NCBI RefSeq assembly: GCF_017352375.1
Contig: NZ_JAFEVR010000014.1
Span: 1 to 64,000 of the forward strand
From: Mycolicibacterium sp. S2-37
Lineage (GTDB): Bacteria; Actinomycetota; Actinomycetes; Mycobacteriales; Mycobacteriaceae
Length of the DNA stretch: 64,000 bases
Reading direction: 5' to 3'
The position numbers and the translations under genes were made by a program. A model generated the notes under the pieces. The model worked only from the letters and a program-made list of their open reading frames with translations, was not told where the DNA came from and did no database searches. Position 1 is the stretch's first letter, and the number at the start of each line of letters is the position of its first letter. Below are positions 16,780 through 25,102 of this stretch, one piece after another.

Positions 16780-19700
16780 GCGGCGGAGCCCTCGGAAGTC
16801 TTGGCAGACTTCTTCTTCTGTGCGGCCCCGCTGCGCTTCTTGCGCAACTGATCCCACGGCGCAATCGGGTTGCCCTGCCAGCGGGTCGAGGGCGGCACCT
16901 CGTCACCGCGCATCACCAGCGAGCCCGGTCCGACCGTCGCTCCGGCACCCACCCGTGCCGCGGGCAGCGCCACGCAGTGCGGGCCCAGCGTCGCACCGGG
17001 TTCGATCACCACGGTGTCCATCCGCATGATCCGATCGTGGAACAGATGGGTCTGGACCACGCAGCCGCGGTTGACGGTCGCGCCGTCGCCGAGGGTGACC
17101 AGGTCCGCCTCGGGCAGCCAGTAGGACTCGCACCAGACGCCGCGGCCGATCTGGGCGCCCAGCCCCCGCAGCCACAGGTTCATCACCGGGGTGCCGGCAG
17201 CCGCCCGCGCGAACCAGGGGGCCGCGACGGACTCGACGAAGGTGTCCGATACCTCGTTGCGCCACACGAACGACGACCACAGGGGGTGTTCGATCGCCTC
17301 GATGCGGCCCACCACCACGCGCTTCGCGACCACTGCGATCGCGCCGGCGACGGCGCCGGCGGCCAGCAGCACCACTCCACCGAGTAGGGCAACCGCCAGG
17401 TAGCCGAAGCGAACGGCCAACGCCTGCAATGACATCAGGACTCCGACTCCGATCGCGAAGGTCACCACCATCGGGATCAGTCTGCAGGTCTCCACCGCGC
17501 CGCGAATCGCCTTGAGACGTGCCGAGGGAGCGAAGGTGCGCAACGCGTCCGCGGCAGTCGGATGGCGGCGCAGGCGCACCGGCGGGCTGCCCAGCCACGA
17601 GGAGCCGGCCTTCGCCTTGTGCGGGGTGGCCGAGAGAACGGCGATCAGTCCGTCGTCGGGCACCTTGCGGCCCGGTTGGGTGATGCCGGAATTGCCGAGG
17701 AATGCCCGCTTTCCGATCTTGGCGGGCCCGACATGGATCCAGCCGCCGCCGAGTTCGTAGGTGGCGACCATCGTGTCGTCGGCCAGGAAGGCGCCGTCCT
17801 CGACGGTCGTGAATTTCGGGGTGAACAGCGCGGTCGAGATCTCGGTGTCGCGGCCGACCTTCGCGCCCAGTGCGCGCAGCCACCACGGGGTCAGCAGGCT
17901 CGCATAGAGCGGGAACAGGTAGGTGCGAGCTGCGTCGAGGAGGCGTTCGGTGGCCCACACCTGCCAGCCGACGCGGCTGCGCACGGGGTGATACCCCTCG
18001 CGCAGCCCCAGCGACATCAGCCGCACCCCGGCCAGCGTGATCACGGCGTACACGAGGACGGCCACCAGCGTGGCGACGGGAGACCACAGCAACGCGGGCA
18101 GCACCGCCTGTGCCACCGATGGCGTATCCCGCACCGCCCAGGCGGTCACGGCCAGCCCGGCGCCGAGTGCGGCCAGCGGGACCGCGCCCAGCAGCATCGA
18201 CGTCACGCCGTAGACGGCGACCCACAGCGGTGCGCGAGGCGGGCGGTGATCCGGCCAGGGGTGGCGGGCCTTGCCCGACTTCACCGCCGGCGACCCCTTC
18301 CAGTACTGGCCGTTCTTGACCTTCCCCACGACCGCGGATCCCGGCGCGACGTCGGCGTTCTTACCGATGACCGCACCGGGCAGCAGGGTGGTGCGCGCGC
18401 CGATCGTCGCGTCGTTTCCGACGCTGATGGGTCCGACGTGGAATTGGTCGCCGTCGATCCAGTACCCGGTCAGGTCGACCTCGGGTTCCACCGAGCACCG
18501 ATGCCCGATCTTCAGCATGCCGGTCACCGGCGGAGCGGAGTGCAGGTCGACACCCTTGCCGATGGAATTGCCCAGGGCGCGTGCGTAATAGACCATCCAC
18601 GGCGCGCCCGCCAGGTTCTCTGCACCGCTGGCTTCGGCGAGCCGTTCGGCCAGCCACACCCGCAGATGCACCGGGCCGCCGCGGCGGTAGGTGCCCGGCT
18701 CGAGACCGCCGAGCAGCATGCGAGCGAACAGCACCGCGATGCCCATCCGGCCGACCGGGGACACGAAGAGCACGAACCCGGCCAGCAGCAGCCACCAGTT
18801 CACCGGAACCGCCCAGCTGACCAGGTCCAAGCGGGCGGCGATGTTGTTGATCAGCCCGAGCCAGACCACCCACTGCAGAGCGGTCAGCGTGGCCAGCGGC
18901 AGTGTCAGGGCCACCTGGACGGCCTGGCTGGTGCGCGGCACCGGCCGCACCTCGCGCCGGACGACGTCGGGCGGCGGGTCGAGTTCGTCGAGGAACCCGG
19001 CCAGCGAGCCGAGGCGGGGATGGTCGAACAGATCGGCGACGGTCACCTGGGGATAGCGCTGCCGCAGCTGCGCCACCAGCTGGGCCGCCGACAGCGATCC
19101 GCCGCCCGAGGCGAAGAAGTCCGCCTCCGGGCCGTCCACAGGGGCGGCCAGCACGTCACGCCACAGTCCGGCGAGCCAGCCCATCGTCCCGCCCAGGTCG
19201 GTGTCCGGCCCCTGGTCGTCCCCGCCGACCGGCCACGGCAGCGCGTTGCGGTCGACCTTGCCCGAGGTACGCGTGGGCAGTTCATCGAGCAGGACCAACC
19301 GTGGCACCAGTGCGGCGGGCAGGGCCTCGGCGAGCGCGGCCCGGGCGGCCGCGAGGTCGAAGTGCGCATCCGCGCTGGCGATGTAGCCGACCAGGAGCGG
19401 GGTGCCGCTGGCGGTGCGGCGCACGGCGGCCGCGCCGGCACTGACGCCCGGTAGGTGGACAAGGGCCGAATCGACCTCGCCCAGCTCGATGCGCCGTCCG
19501 CCGACCTTGACCTGGTCGTCGGCGCGACCCATGAAATAGAGGCCCTCGGGGCGCAGCCGGACCAGGTCGCCGCTGCGGTACGCGCGGCTCCAGCCCAGGG
19601 TCGGCATGGGGGCGTACTTCTCGGCATCCTTCGCCGGGTCGAGATAGCGCGCCAGCCCGACGCCGCCGATCACCAGCTCGCCGACCTCCCCGTCCGGAAC

Positions 19701-20708
19701 CGGCTCGCCGTGGCTGTCGACGACGGCCAGATCCCAGCCCGGCAGCGGCAGGCCGATGCTGACGGGGCTCTTTCCGTCGAGTTGCGCCGCGCACGCGACC
19801 ACCGTCGCCTCGGTGGGGCCGTAGGTGTTCCAGACCTCGCGGCCGTCCACCGCGAGCCGCTCGGCGAGGTCCGGCGGGCACGCCTCGCCGCCGAATATCA
19901 GCAGACGCACCGCCTCGAGTGCCTCGGCAGGCCAGAGCGCGGCGAGCGTCGGCACGGTGGAGACCACGGTGATGTCGCGTGCCACCAGCCACGGGCCCAG
20001 ATCCATACCGCTGCGCACCAGCGCACGGGGGGCGGGCACCAGGCAGGCGCCATGCCGCCAGGCCAGCCACATCTCCTCGCAGGAGGCGTCGAACGCCACC
20101 GACAGCCCGGCCAGCACCCGGTCGCCGGGACCGAGCGGATTGTCCTTGAGGAACATCTGCGCCTCGGCGTCGACGAAGGCGGCCGCACTGCGGTGCGTGA
20201 CCGCCACACCCTTGGGCACCCCGGTTGATCCGGACGTGAAGATGATCCAGGCGTCGTCCCGGCTCAGCGGAGCAGTGGCGCGCCAGCCACGCGACGAACC
20301 TGGTCCGCGGACCAGGCCCTGTTCGGTGATGATCGCGACGACCTCGGCCTCGCCGAACACCAGATGGGCCCGTTCGTCGGGGTCGTCGGCGTCGACGGGG
20401 ACGTAGGCGGCGCCACAGGCCAGCGTCGCGAGGATCGCGACGTAGAGGGCGTAGCTGCCCGACGGCATCCGGATGCCGATCCGGTCGCCGCGTCCGATCC
20501 CTCTGGCGGCCAGCCACTCCACGCTCTCGTTGATGTCGGCGAGCAGTTCGGCATAGGTCAGCTGCACGGTGCCGTCGTCGAGGGCCGGTGCGTCGGGATA
20601 CCGCTCGGCAGTGGCCTGCAGGATGTCGACGAGGGTGCGAGGTTGCGGTGCCTGGGCCGAGAGAAGGTACTGCTCGGGTACGTGCGCCCCCGGAGCCGCT
20701 GCTGTCAC
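16776..20708 (-). CDS. Pls/PosA-family non-ribosomal peptide synthetase (membrane-bound, beta-helix C-terminus)
   Basis: A 1310-aa single-module synthetase, GTG start at 20708. The adenylation domain occupies residues ~25-500, with IIFTSGSTGVPKG (A3), FDASCEEMW holding the amino-group-binding Asp (A4), NTYGPTEATV (A5), YRSGDLVRL (A7) and TSGKVDRNALP with the catalytic Lys (A10). A carrier domain follows at ~510-590; FFASGGGSLSAAQL holds the phosphopantetheine Ser. The rest has six membrane helices in pairs interleaved with three hexapeptide/left-handed beta-helix acyltransferase-like domains, and a Lys-rich tail. This is the layout of epsilon-poly-lysine synthetase (Pls), which joins amino acids through side-chain amino groups. 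No condensation or thioesterase domain is present. The amino acid used cannot be read safely. Confidence 0.92.
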   Translation of the reverse strand: MTAAAPGAHVPEQYLLSAQAPQPRTLVDILQATAERYPDAPALDDGTVQLTYAELLADINESVEWLAARGIGRGDRIGIRMPSGSYALYVAILATLACGAAYVPVDADDPDERAHLVFGEAEVVAIITEQGLVRGPGSSRGWRATAPLSRDDAWIIFTSGSTGVPKGVAVTHRSAAAFVDAEAQMFLKDNPLGPGDRVLAGLSVAFDASCEEMWLAWRHGACLVPAPRALVRSGMDLGPWLVARDITVVSTVPTLAALWPAEALEAVRLLIFGGEACPPDLAERLAVDGREVWNTYGPTEATVVACAAQLDGKSPVSIGLPLPGWDLAVVDSHGEPVPDGEVGELVIGGVGLARYLDPAKDAEKYAPMPTLGWSRAYRSGDLVRLRPEGLYFMGRADDQVKVGGRRIELGEVDSALVHLPGVSAGAAAVRRTASGTPLLVGYIASADAHFDLAAARAALAEALPAALVPRLVLLDELPTRTSGKVDRNALPWPVGGDDQGPDTDLGGTMGWLAGLWRDVLAAPVDGPEADFFASGGGSLSAAQLVAQLRQRYPQVTVADLFDHPRLGSLAGFLDELDPPPDVVRREVRPVPRTSQAVQVALTLPLATLTALQWVVWLGLINNIAARLDLVSWAVPVNWWLLLAGFVLFVSPVGRMGIAVLFARMLLGGLEPGTYRRGGPVHLRVWLAERLAEASGAENLAGAPWMVYYARALGNSIGKGVDLHSAPPVTGMLKIGHRCSVEPEVDLTGYWIDGDQFHVGPISVGNDATIGARTTLLPGAVIGKNADVAPGSAVVGKVKNGQYWKGSPAVKSGKARHPWPDHRPPRAPLWVAVYGVTSMLLGAVPLAALGAGLAVTAWAVRDTPSVAQAVLPALLWSPVATLVAVLVYAVITLAGVRLMSLGLREGYHPVRSRVGWQVWATERLLDAARTYLFPLYASLLTPWWLRALGAKVGRDTEISTALFTPKFTTVEDGAFLADDTMVATYELGGGWIHVGPAKIGKRAFLGNSGITQPGRKVPDDGLIAVLSATPHKAKAGSSWLGSPPVRLRRHPTAADALRTFAPSARLKAIRGAVETCRLIPMVVTFAIGVGVLMSLQALAVRFGYLAVALLGGVVLLAAGAVAGAIAVVAKRVVVGRIEAIEHPLWSSFVWRNEVSDTFVESVAAPWFARAAAGTPVMNLWLRGLGAQIGRGVWCESYWLPEADLVTLGDGATVNRGCVVQTHLFHDRIMRMDTVVIEPGATLGPHCVALPAARVGAGATVGPGSLVMRGDEVPPSTRWQGNPIAPWDQLRKKRSGAAQKKKSAKTSEGSAA

Positions 20709-20843
20709 GAGTACAAACTACTGACCGCGAGCGCCGCAGCGGTGTTGCGTCGGCGGTGTGGTGGAAATCGGCGAACGGGGGTACTCCCGCAGATGGTTCG
20801 GCAGGCCCGATTGGCCCGGTGGGCGACGGCCGGGCACAATCTG

Positions 20844-20958
20844 ATCCGGAGGGGAGTATTCCTTCGCCGCAGTGTCGTCAGTACGTCGTCCGTCCCCGGA
20901 CGACCGGTGCTGCGGGCTGACGCATCTTGTGCGTCGGTGGAAGAGACCTCCGGCGTGT
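20844..20958 (+). ncRNA. yybP-ykoY manganese riboswitch upstream of terC
   Basis: Conserved core elements can be read in place. P1 is CCGGA (20846-20850) with TCCGG (20949-20953). GGGGAGTA (20851-20858) is the metal-binding L1 segment. A P2-like stem CCGCAG/CTGCGG (20867-20872 with 20910-20915) encloses an 8-bp hairpin GTCGTCCG/CGGACGAC (20885-20904). A third hairpin GACGCA/TGCGTC spans 20919-20935. GAGACC at 20943-20948 is the L3 segment. Sequence, order and junction layout match the yybP-ykoY family, which senses Mn2+ and often controls TerC/Alx-type metal exporters. That is exactly the downstream gene. Confidence 0.85.
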
Positions 20959-20973
20959 TCGACGACCGGAGGT
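20946..20973 (+). promoter_or_regulatory. Alternative hairpin that hides the terC Shine-Dalgarno
   Basis: ACCTCCGG at 20946-20953 and CCGGAGGT at 20966-20973 form a perfect 8-bp stem around a 12-base loop. The right arm contains the terC ribosome-binding site GGAGGT (20968-20973), seven bases before the GTG at 20981. The left arm is also the 3' strand of riboswitch helix P1, so the two pairings exclude each other. Ligand-stabilised P1 would free the site and turn translation on. Confidence 0.8.
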
Positions 20974-20980
20974 ATATCGA

Positions 20981-21997
20981 GTGAACGTTTCCGCCCTCGA
21001 GTGGGGCATCACCATCGCGGTGACGGTGGCGGTCCTGCTGTTCGACGTCGTGGCCATCGCACGGCGCCCACACGAGCCTTCGATGAAGGAATGCTCGATC
21101 GCGCTGTCGGTCTACGTATCGCTGGCGATCGCGTTCGGCGTCTGGGTGTGGATCTTCCACGGCGGGGACTACGGTCTGGAATTCTTCGCCGGCTGGCTCA
21201 CCGAATACAGCCTGTCGGTCGACAACCTGTTCATCTTCATCATCATCATGGCCAGCTTCAACGTGCCCAAGAAGTATCAGCAGGAAGCGCTGATGGTCGG
21301 CATCATCCTGGCCCTGATCTTCCGCGGGATCTTCATCGCGCTGGGCGCAGTGGCGATCAACCAGTTCTCGTGGGTGTTCTACATCTTCGGCCTGTTCCTG
21401 GTGTACACCGCGTGGAACCTGGCCCGGGACACCGGCCACGAGGACGACGGCGACAACGCGGTGGTCAAGTTCGCCCGCAACCACCTGACGCTCACCGACA
21501 AGTGGGACGGCCTGAAGCTCTGGATCAGAGAAGACGGCAAGCGGCTGATGACGCCGATGTTCCTGGTGATCGTGGCGCTGGGCACCACCGACCTGATCTT
21601 CGCGCTGGACTCGATTCCGGCGATCTTCGGCCTGACGCAGGAACCGTATCTGGTGTTCACGGCCAACGTGTTCGCGCTGATGGGGCTGCGGCAGCTGTTC
21701 TTCCTGCTCGGCGGCCTGCTCAAACGGCTGGTGTATCTGTCGCAGGGACTGGCGTTCATCCTCCTGTTCATCGGTGTGAAACTCGTGCTGCACGCCCTGC
21801 ACGAAAACGAACTGCCGTTCATCAACGGCGGTGAGCACGTGCCGGTGCCGGAGATCCCGACGCTGCTCAGCCTTGGCGTCATCGTCGTCACCCTGGCGGT
21901 CACCACGGTGCTGAGCCTGATGAAGACGCGCGGCGGTTCGAACGAGGAGACGGCGGAGGGTGCCGAAGAGTCGCCCTCGAAGTTCGACTCCCACTGA
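20981..21997 (+). CDS. TerC/Alx-family integral membrane metal-ion exporter
   Basis: A 338-aa membrane protein with about nine helices, GTG start at 20981 behind a strong GGAGGT. TerC signatures are present: an acidic residue in SLSVDNLFIFIIIMASF and the related TTDLIFALDSIPAIFG, each containing the Asp-based metal site within a helix. Family members (Alx, TerC, MeeF/MeeY) export Mn2+ or load metals onto exported proteins. Control by the Mn2+ riboswitch immediately upstream supports manganese efflux here. The C-terminus is a short acidic cytoplasmic tail (EETAEGAEESPS). Confidence 0.93.
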   Translation: MNVSALEWGITIAVTVAVLLFDVVAIARRPHEPSMKECSIALSVYVSLAIAFGVWVWIFHGGDYGLEFFAGWLTEYSLSVDNLFIFIIIMASFNVPKKYQQEALMVGIILALIFRGIFIALGAVAINQFSWVFYIFGLFLVYTAWNLARDTGHEDDGDNAVVKFARNHLTLTDKWDGLKLWIREDGKRLMTPMFLVIVALGTTDLIFALDSIPAIFGLTQEPYLVFTANVFALMGLRQLFFLLGGLLKRLVYLSQGLAFILLFIGVKLVLHALHENELPFINGGEHVPVPEIPTLLSLGVIVVTLAVTTVLSLMKTRGGSNEETAEGAEESPSKFDSH

Positions 21998-22033
21998 TCG
22001 CAAGGATCCCGCGGCGGCCACGACCTCACTAAT

Positions 22034-22432
22034 GTGGCCGCCGTGCGGCTCTTCGTAGTGGATCAGGCGGACTGGCACGAGCTGACCGGCGGTGGCCAGC
22101 AGACGGTGCGGGTCGCCGCGGCCGACCTGCAGCAGGCGCGGCGGGCTCGTGCGCGGATCCGGGCGGCCGACGACGTCGCGGTGATCCTCGACGTCACGGT
22201 GTCGGTGGCCGGCGACTACCGGTCGGCTCGCGGCGCCCTCGGCTCGGACCCGTCGTCGGTGCAGTATGCGGGCACCGTCGATGGTCTCGCCGGCCTGCTG
22301 ACCGATATCGAGGCGGCCGGGGTGGCCGACGGCGTCACCCTGATCTCCGCATCGCCGCGTCAGGATCTGCGTGATCTCGGACGCGACGTGCTCGCGCGGA
22401 TGGCGTCGCGCGCCGACCGGCAGGCCTGCTGA
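22034..22432 (+). CDS. Hypothetical protein
   Basis: A 132-aa protein, GTG at 22034, with another in-frame GTG at 22043 (V-RLFVVDQAD). It starts 36 bases after terC, in the same direction. No membrane segment or signal is visible. The C-terminal part (TVDGLAGLLTDIEAAGVADGV) resembles the end of luciferase-like flavin monooxygenases, where such a helix precedes the final strand, but the catalytic barrel is missing. Function unknown. Confidence 0.7.
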   Translation: MAAVRLFVVDQADWHELTGGGQQTVRVAAADLQQARRARARIRAADDVAVILDVTVSVAGDYRSARGALGSDPSSVQYAGTVDGLAGLLTDIEAAGVADGVTLISASPRQDLRDLGRDVLARMASRADRQAC

Positions 22433-22492
22433 GGGCGCCCGACGGCTGTGCCGATAAATGCAATCAGTGCATAGGTTAGTTGATTATTTGAC

Positions 22493-22523
22493 TTGGACAG
22501 GCATGGATCACTCGTCCTAGCGT
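22493..22523 (+). promoter_or_regulatory. Promoter of the glucarate operon (probably leaderless)
   Basis: TTGGAC at 22493-22498 and TAGCGT at 22518-22523 are 19 bases apart. The expected start point lies at or next to the ATG at 22530, so the mRNA is likely leaderless; no Shine-Dalgarno sequence is present. The same TTGGAC-N19-TANNNT layout occurs before the gudD gene at 45770 and before the dehydrogenase that starts at 38259. Confidence 0.55.
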
Positions 22524-22529
22524 GCAGGT

Positions 22530-24131
22530 ATGACCTCCACCGTGTCGACGAAGACAGAACCGACCGGCCACCTGCTCATCGCCGGCGCCGAAGTGCGTGG
22601 CACAGGTGACGAGATCCGTGGCTACGACCCGAACACCGGCGCCGACCTAGAACCCGGATACCGGTACGGCGACGCCTCCCATGTCGACGCCGCCTGCGCC
22701 GCCGCAGCCGAGGCGTTCGGCCCCTACCGCAGTACGCCGGCCGAGGCGCGCGCGGCATTCCTCGAGGCGATCGCCGAGAACATCGCCGCCATCACCGACG
22801 ACCTCGTCGCCCGCGCACACGCCGAGTCCGGCCTGCCCGAGGCGCGGCTGACCGGTGAGGTCGGCCGCACCACCGGACAGCTGCGGCTGTTCGCGGCCGT
22901 CCTGCGTGAAGGCAGCTGGAACGGGGCGCGGATCGACACCGCCCTACCCGACCGGTCGCCGCTGCCCCGCCCCGACCTGCGCCAGCGGATGGTTCCGCTG
23001 GGGCCGGTGGCGGTCTTCGGGGCCAGCAATTTCCCGCTCGCGTTCTCGGTCGCCGGCGGTGACACCGCGTCGGCACTCGCCGCCGGCTGCCCCGTCGTGG
23101 TCAAGGCGCACGACGCCCACCCCGGGACGTCCGAACTCGTCGGGCGTGCCATCACCGCCGCCGTCGCCGACGCCGGGTTGCCTGCGGGCACCTTTTCGTT
23201 GCTCTACGGGCCGGGCCCGGGGCTGGGTACCGCGCTGGTGACCGATCCGCGCATCAAGGCCGTCGGGTTCACCGGATCGCGTGCCGGCGGGCTGGCCCTG
23301 GTCGAGGCTGCAGCCGGCCGGCGCGAACCGATCCCGGTGTACGCCGAGATGAGTTCGGTCAACCCGGTGTTCCTCTTCGCCGGGGCGCTGGCCGCCCGCG
23401 GCGCCGAACTGGGCCGGGCGTTCGTCGGCTCACTCACCATGGGCTCGGGCCAGTTCTGCACCAACCCCGGTCTGGTGATCGCCGTCGACGGCCCCGAACT
23501 CGACGCCTTCATCGCGGCCGCAGGCGAAGCGCTCAGCGCCACCACCCCGGCCGCGATGCTGACCCCCGGCATCGCCGAGAACTACCGCGCCGGCGTCGAT
23601 GCGCTGTCGGCGGAGGCCACGTTGGTCGCCCGGGGCGCGTCCGACAGCAGCGCGGCGGTGTCCTGCCGCGCGGCTCTGTTCAGCACCGACGCGGTGAACC
23701 TGCTCGGGTCCGAGTCGCTGCAGGCAGAGGTGTTCGGAGCATCGAGTCTGATCGTGCGGTGCTCCGACTTCGAGGAGATGAAGAACGTCGCGGCGAACGT
23801 GGAGGGCCAGCTCACCGCCACGCTGCACACCGACGAGTCCGACCTCGAGCAGGCCGGCCAGCTGCTGCCGATCCTCGAGTTGAAGGCCGGCCGGATCCTG
23901 TTCAACGGCTGGCCGACCGGAGTCGAGGTCAGCCATGCCATGGTGCACGGCGGGCCGTTCCCGGCCACCTCGGATTCCCGCACCACATCGGTCGGTTCGC
24001 GGGCGATCGAACGCTACCTGCGCCCGGTCTGCTACCAGGACGCCCCGGCGTCGCTGCTTCCCACGCCCGTCGCCGAGGGCAATCCGGACCGGCTGTGGCG
24101 CCGGGTCGACGGCGAACTCACCAGAGACTGA
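22530..24131 (+). CDS. 2,5-dioxovalerate (alpha-ketoglutarate semialdehyde) dehydrogenase
   Basis: Oxidises 2-oxoglutarate semialdehyde to 2-oxoglutarate with NAD(P)+, the last step of the dehydratase route for glucarate and pentonates. The 533-aa aldehyde dehydrogenase has the cofactor loop GASNFPLAFSVAGGD, a general-base Glu in VYAEMSSVNP and the nucleophile Cys310 in GSGQFCTNPG. The extended ~530-aa length and the GASNFP/AEMSSVNP signatures are characteristic of the KGSA dehydrogenase subfamily. The assignment is reinforced by the kdgD gene 26 bases downstream. It is the first gene of the operon. Confidence 0.93.
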   Translation: MTSTVSTKTEPTGHLLIAGAEVRGTGDEIRGYDPNTGADLEPGYRYGDASHVDAACAAAAEAFGPYRSTPAEARAAFLEAIAENIAAITDDLVARAHAESGLPEARLTGEVGRTTGQLRLFAAVLREGSWNGARIDTALPDRSPLPRPDLRQRMVPLGPVAVFGASNFPLAFSVAGGDTASALAAGCPVVVKAHDAHPGTSELVGRAITAAVADAGLPAGTFSLLYGPGPGLGTALVTDPRIKAVGFTGSRAGGLALVEAAAGRREPIPVYAEMSSVNPVFLFAGALAARGAELGRAFVGSLTMGSGQFCTNPGLVIAVDGPELDAFIAAAGEALSATTPAAMLTPGIAENYRAGVDALSAEATLVARGASDSSAAVSCRAALFSTDAVNLLGSESLQAEVFGASSLIVRCSDFEEMKNVAANVEGQLTATLHTDESDLEQAGQLLPILELKAGRILFNGWPTGVEVSHAMVHGGPFPATSDSRTTSVGSRAIERYLRPVCYQDAPASLLPTPVAEGNPDRLWRRVDGELTRD

Positions 24132-24157
24132 CTCAACCCGACAACCAAGGAGTCCCC

Positions 24158-25102
24158 ATGGCCGGCGCGTCGATGAATGGCGTCCTGTTCTTCCCCGTCA
24201 CCCCGTTCACGCCCTCTGGTGAGGTCGACACCGAGCGGTTGGCGCAGCACATCGCCAAGGGCGTCGACGCCGGACCGGGTGGCGTGTTCTGCGCCTGCGG
24301 CACCGGCGAGTTCCACGCCATCGACGCCGGCGAGCTGGGCACCATCGTGCGGACGACCGTCGATGCCGCCGACGGGCGTGTCCCGGTGTACGCGGGTGCG
24401 GGGGGATCGGTGGCACAGGCGAAGTCCTTCGCCAGGGCCGCGCAGGAAGCCGGCGCCGACGGCCTGCTCCTGTTGCCGCCGTACCTCGTCGAGATGCCGC
24501 AGGCCGGGCTGGTCGCCTACACCCGTGCGGTCAGCGAGGCCACCGATCTGCCATTGATCGTCTACAACCGCAACAACGCGCGCTACGACGAAACCTCCGC
24601 GATCGCGGTCGCCCAGCTGCCCAACGTTGTCGGATTCAAGGACGGCACAGGCGATCTGGATCAGGTCGCGCGGATCGTGCGGGCGGTCACCGATGCGCTC
24701 GAACCGTCGGGCAAACCGTTCCAGTTCTTCAACGGGCTGCCCACCGCCGAGGTGTCGCAGCAGGCCTACCGGGCCATCGGCGTCACGCTGTACTCGTCGG
24801 CCACCTTCGCCTTCGCACCCGAGCTGGCGTTGGCGTTCTATCAGTCGCTCGAATCCGGTAACGAACGGCTGACCGCCGCGCTGCTGCGGGAGTTCTTCCA
24901 CCCGCTGGTCCGCCTGCGCGATACCGTGCCCGGCTACGCCGTGTCGCTGATCAAAGCCGGTGTCGCGATGGAGGGTGTCGAAACCGGGTCGGTGCGCCCG
25001 CCGCTGGTCGACGCCGCACCGGCGGACGTCGAGCGGTTGCGCGAGATCCTGGCTGCGGGCCGGGCGGTGCTCGCCGAGGCACTGACGTCGGTGCCGGGGT
25101 GA
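24158..25102 (+). CDS. kdgD: 5-dehydro-4-deoxyglucarate dehydratase
   Basis: Converts 5-keto-4-deoxyglucarate to 2-oxoglutarate semialdehyde with loss of water and CO2. This 314-aa (beta/alpha)8 enzyme belongs to the DapA/NAL superfamily. GCGTGEF-type CACGTGEFHAID is the substrate-binding loop. Tyr136 lies in LIVYNRNN and the Schiff-base Lys161 in VVGFKDGTGD. The ATG at 24158 has AAGGAG seven bases upstream. A much longer open frame begins at 23759 inside the previous gene and is not credible. It overlaps the next gene by four bases. Confidence 0.94.
   Translation: MAGASMNGVLFFPVTPFTPSGEVDTERLAQHIAKGVDAGPGGVFCACGTGEFHAIDAGELGTIVRTTVDAADGRVPVYAGAGGSVAQAKSFARAAQEAGADGLLLLPPYLVEMPQAGLVAYTRAVSEATDLPLIVYNRNNARYDETSAIAVAQLPNVVGFKDGTGDLDQVARIVRAVTDALEPSGKPFQFFNGLPTAEVSQQAYRAIGVTLYSSATFAFAPELALAFYQSLESGNERLTAALLREFFHPLVRLRDTVPGYAVSLIKAGVAMEGVETGSVRPPLVDAAPADVERLREILAAGRAVLAEALTSVPG

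Noticed and set aside
17562..19454. 630-aa plus-strand open frame inside the Pls/PosA gene
   Set aside because: Antisense to a clear adenylation and beta-helix coding sequence; composition is typical of reversed high-GC codons.
22460..22482. TGCATAG motif before the glucarate operon as a shared operator
   Set aside because: Similar heptamers occur near 38346 and 45738 but at different distances from the promoters, so I trust the TTGGAC-N19 pattern more and do not call this an operator.
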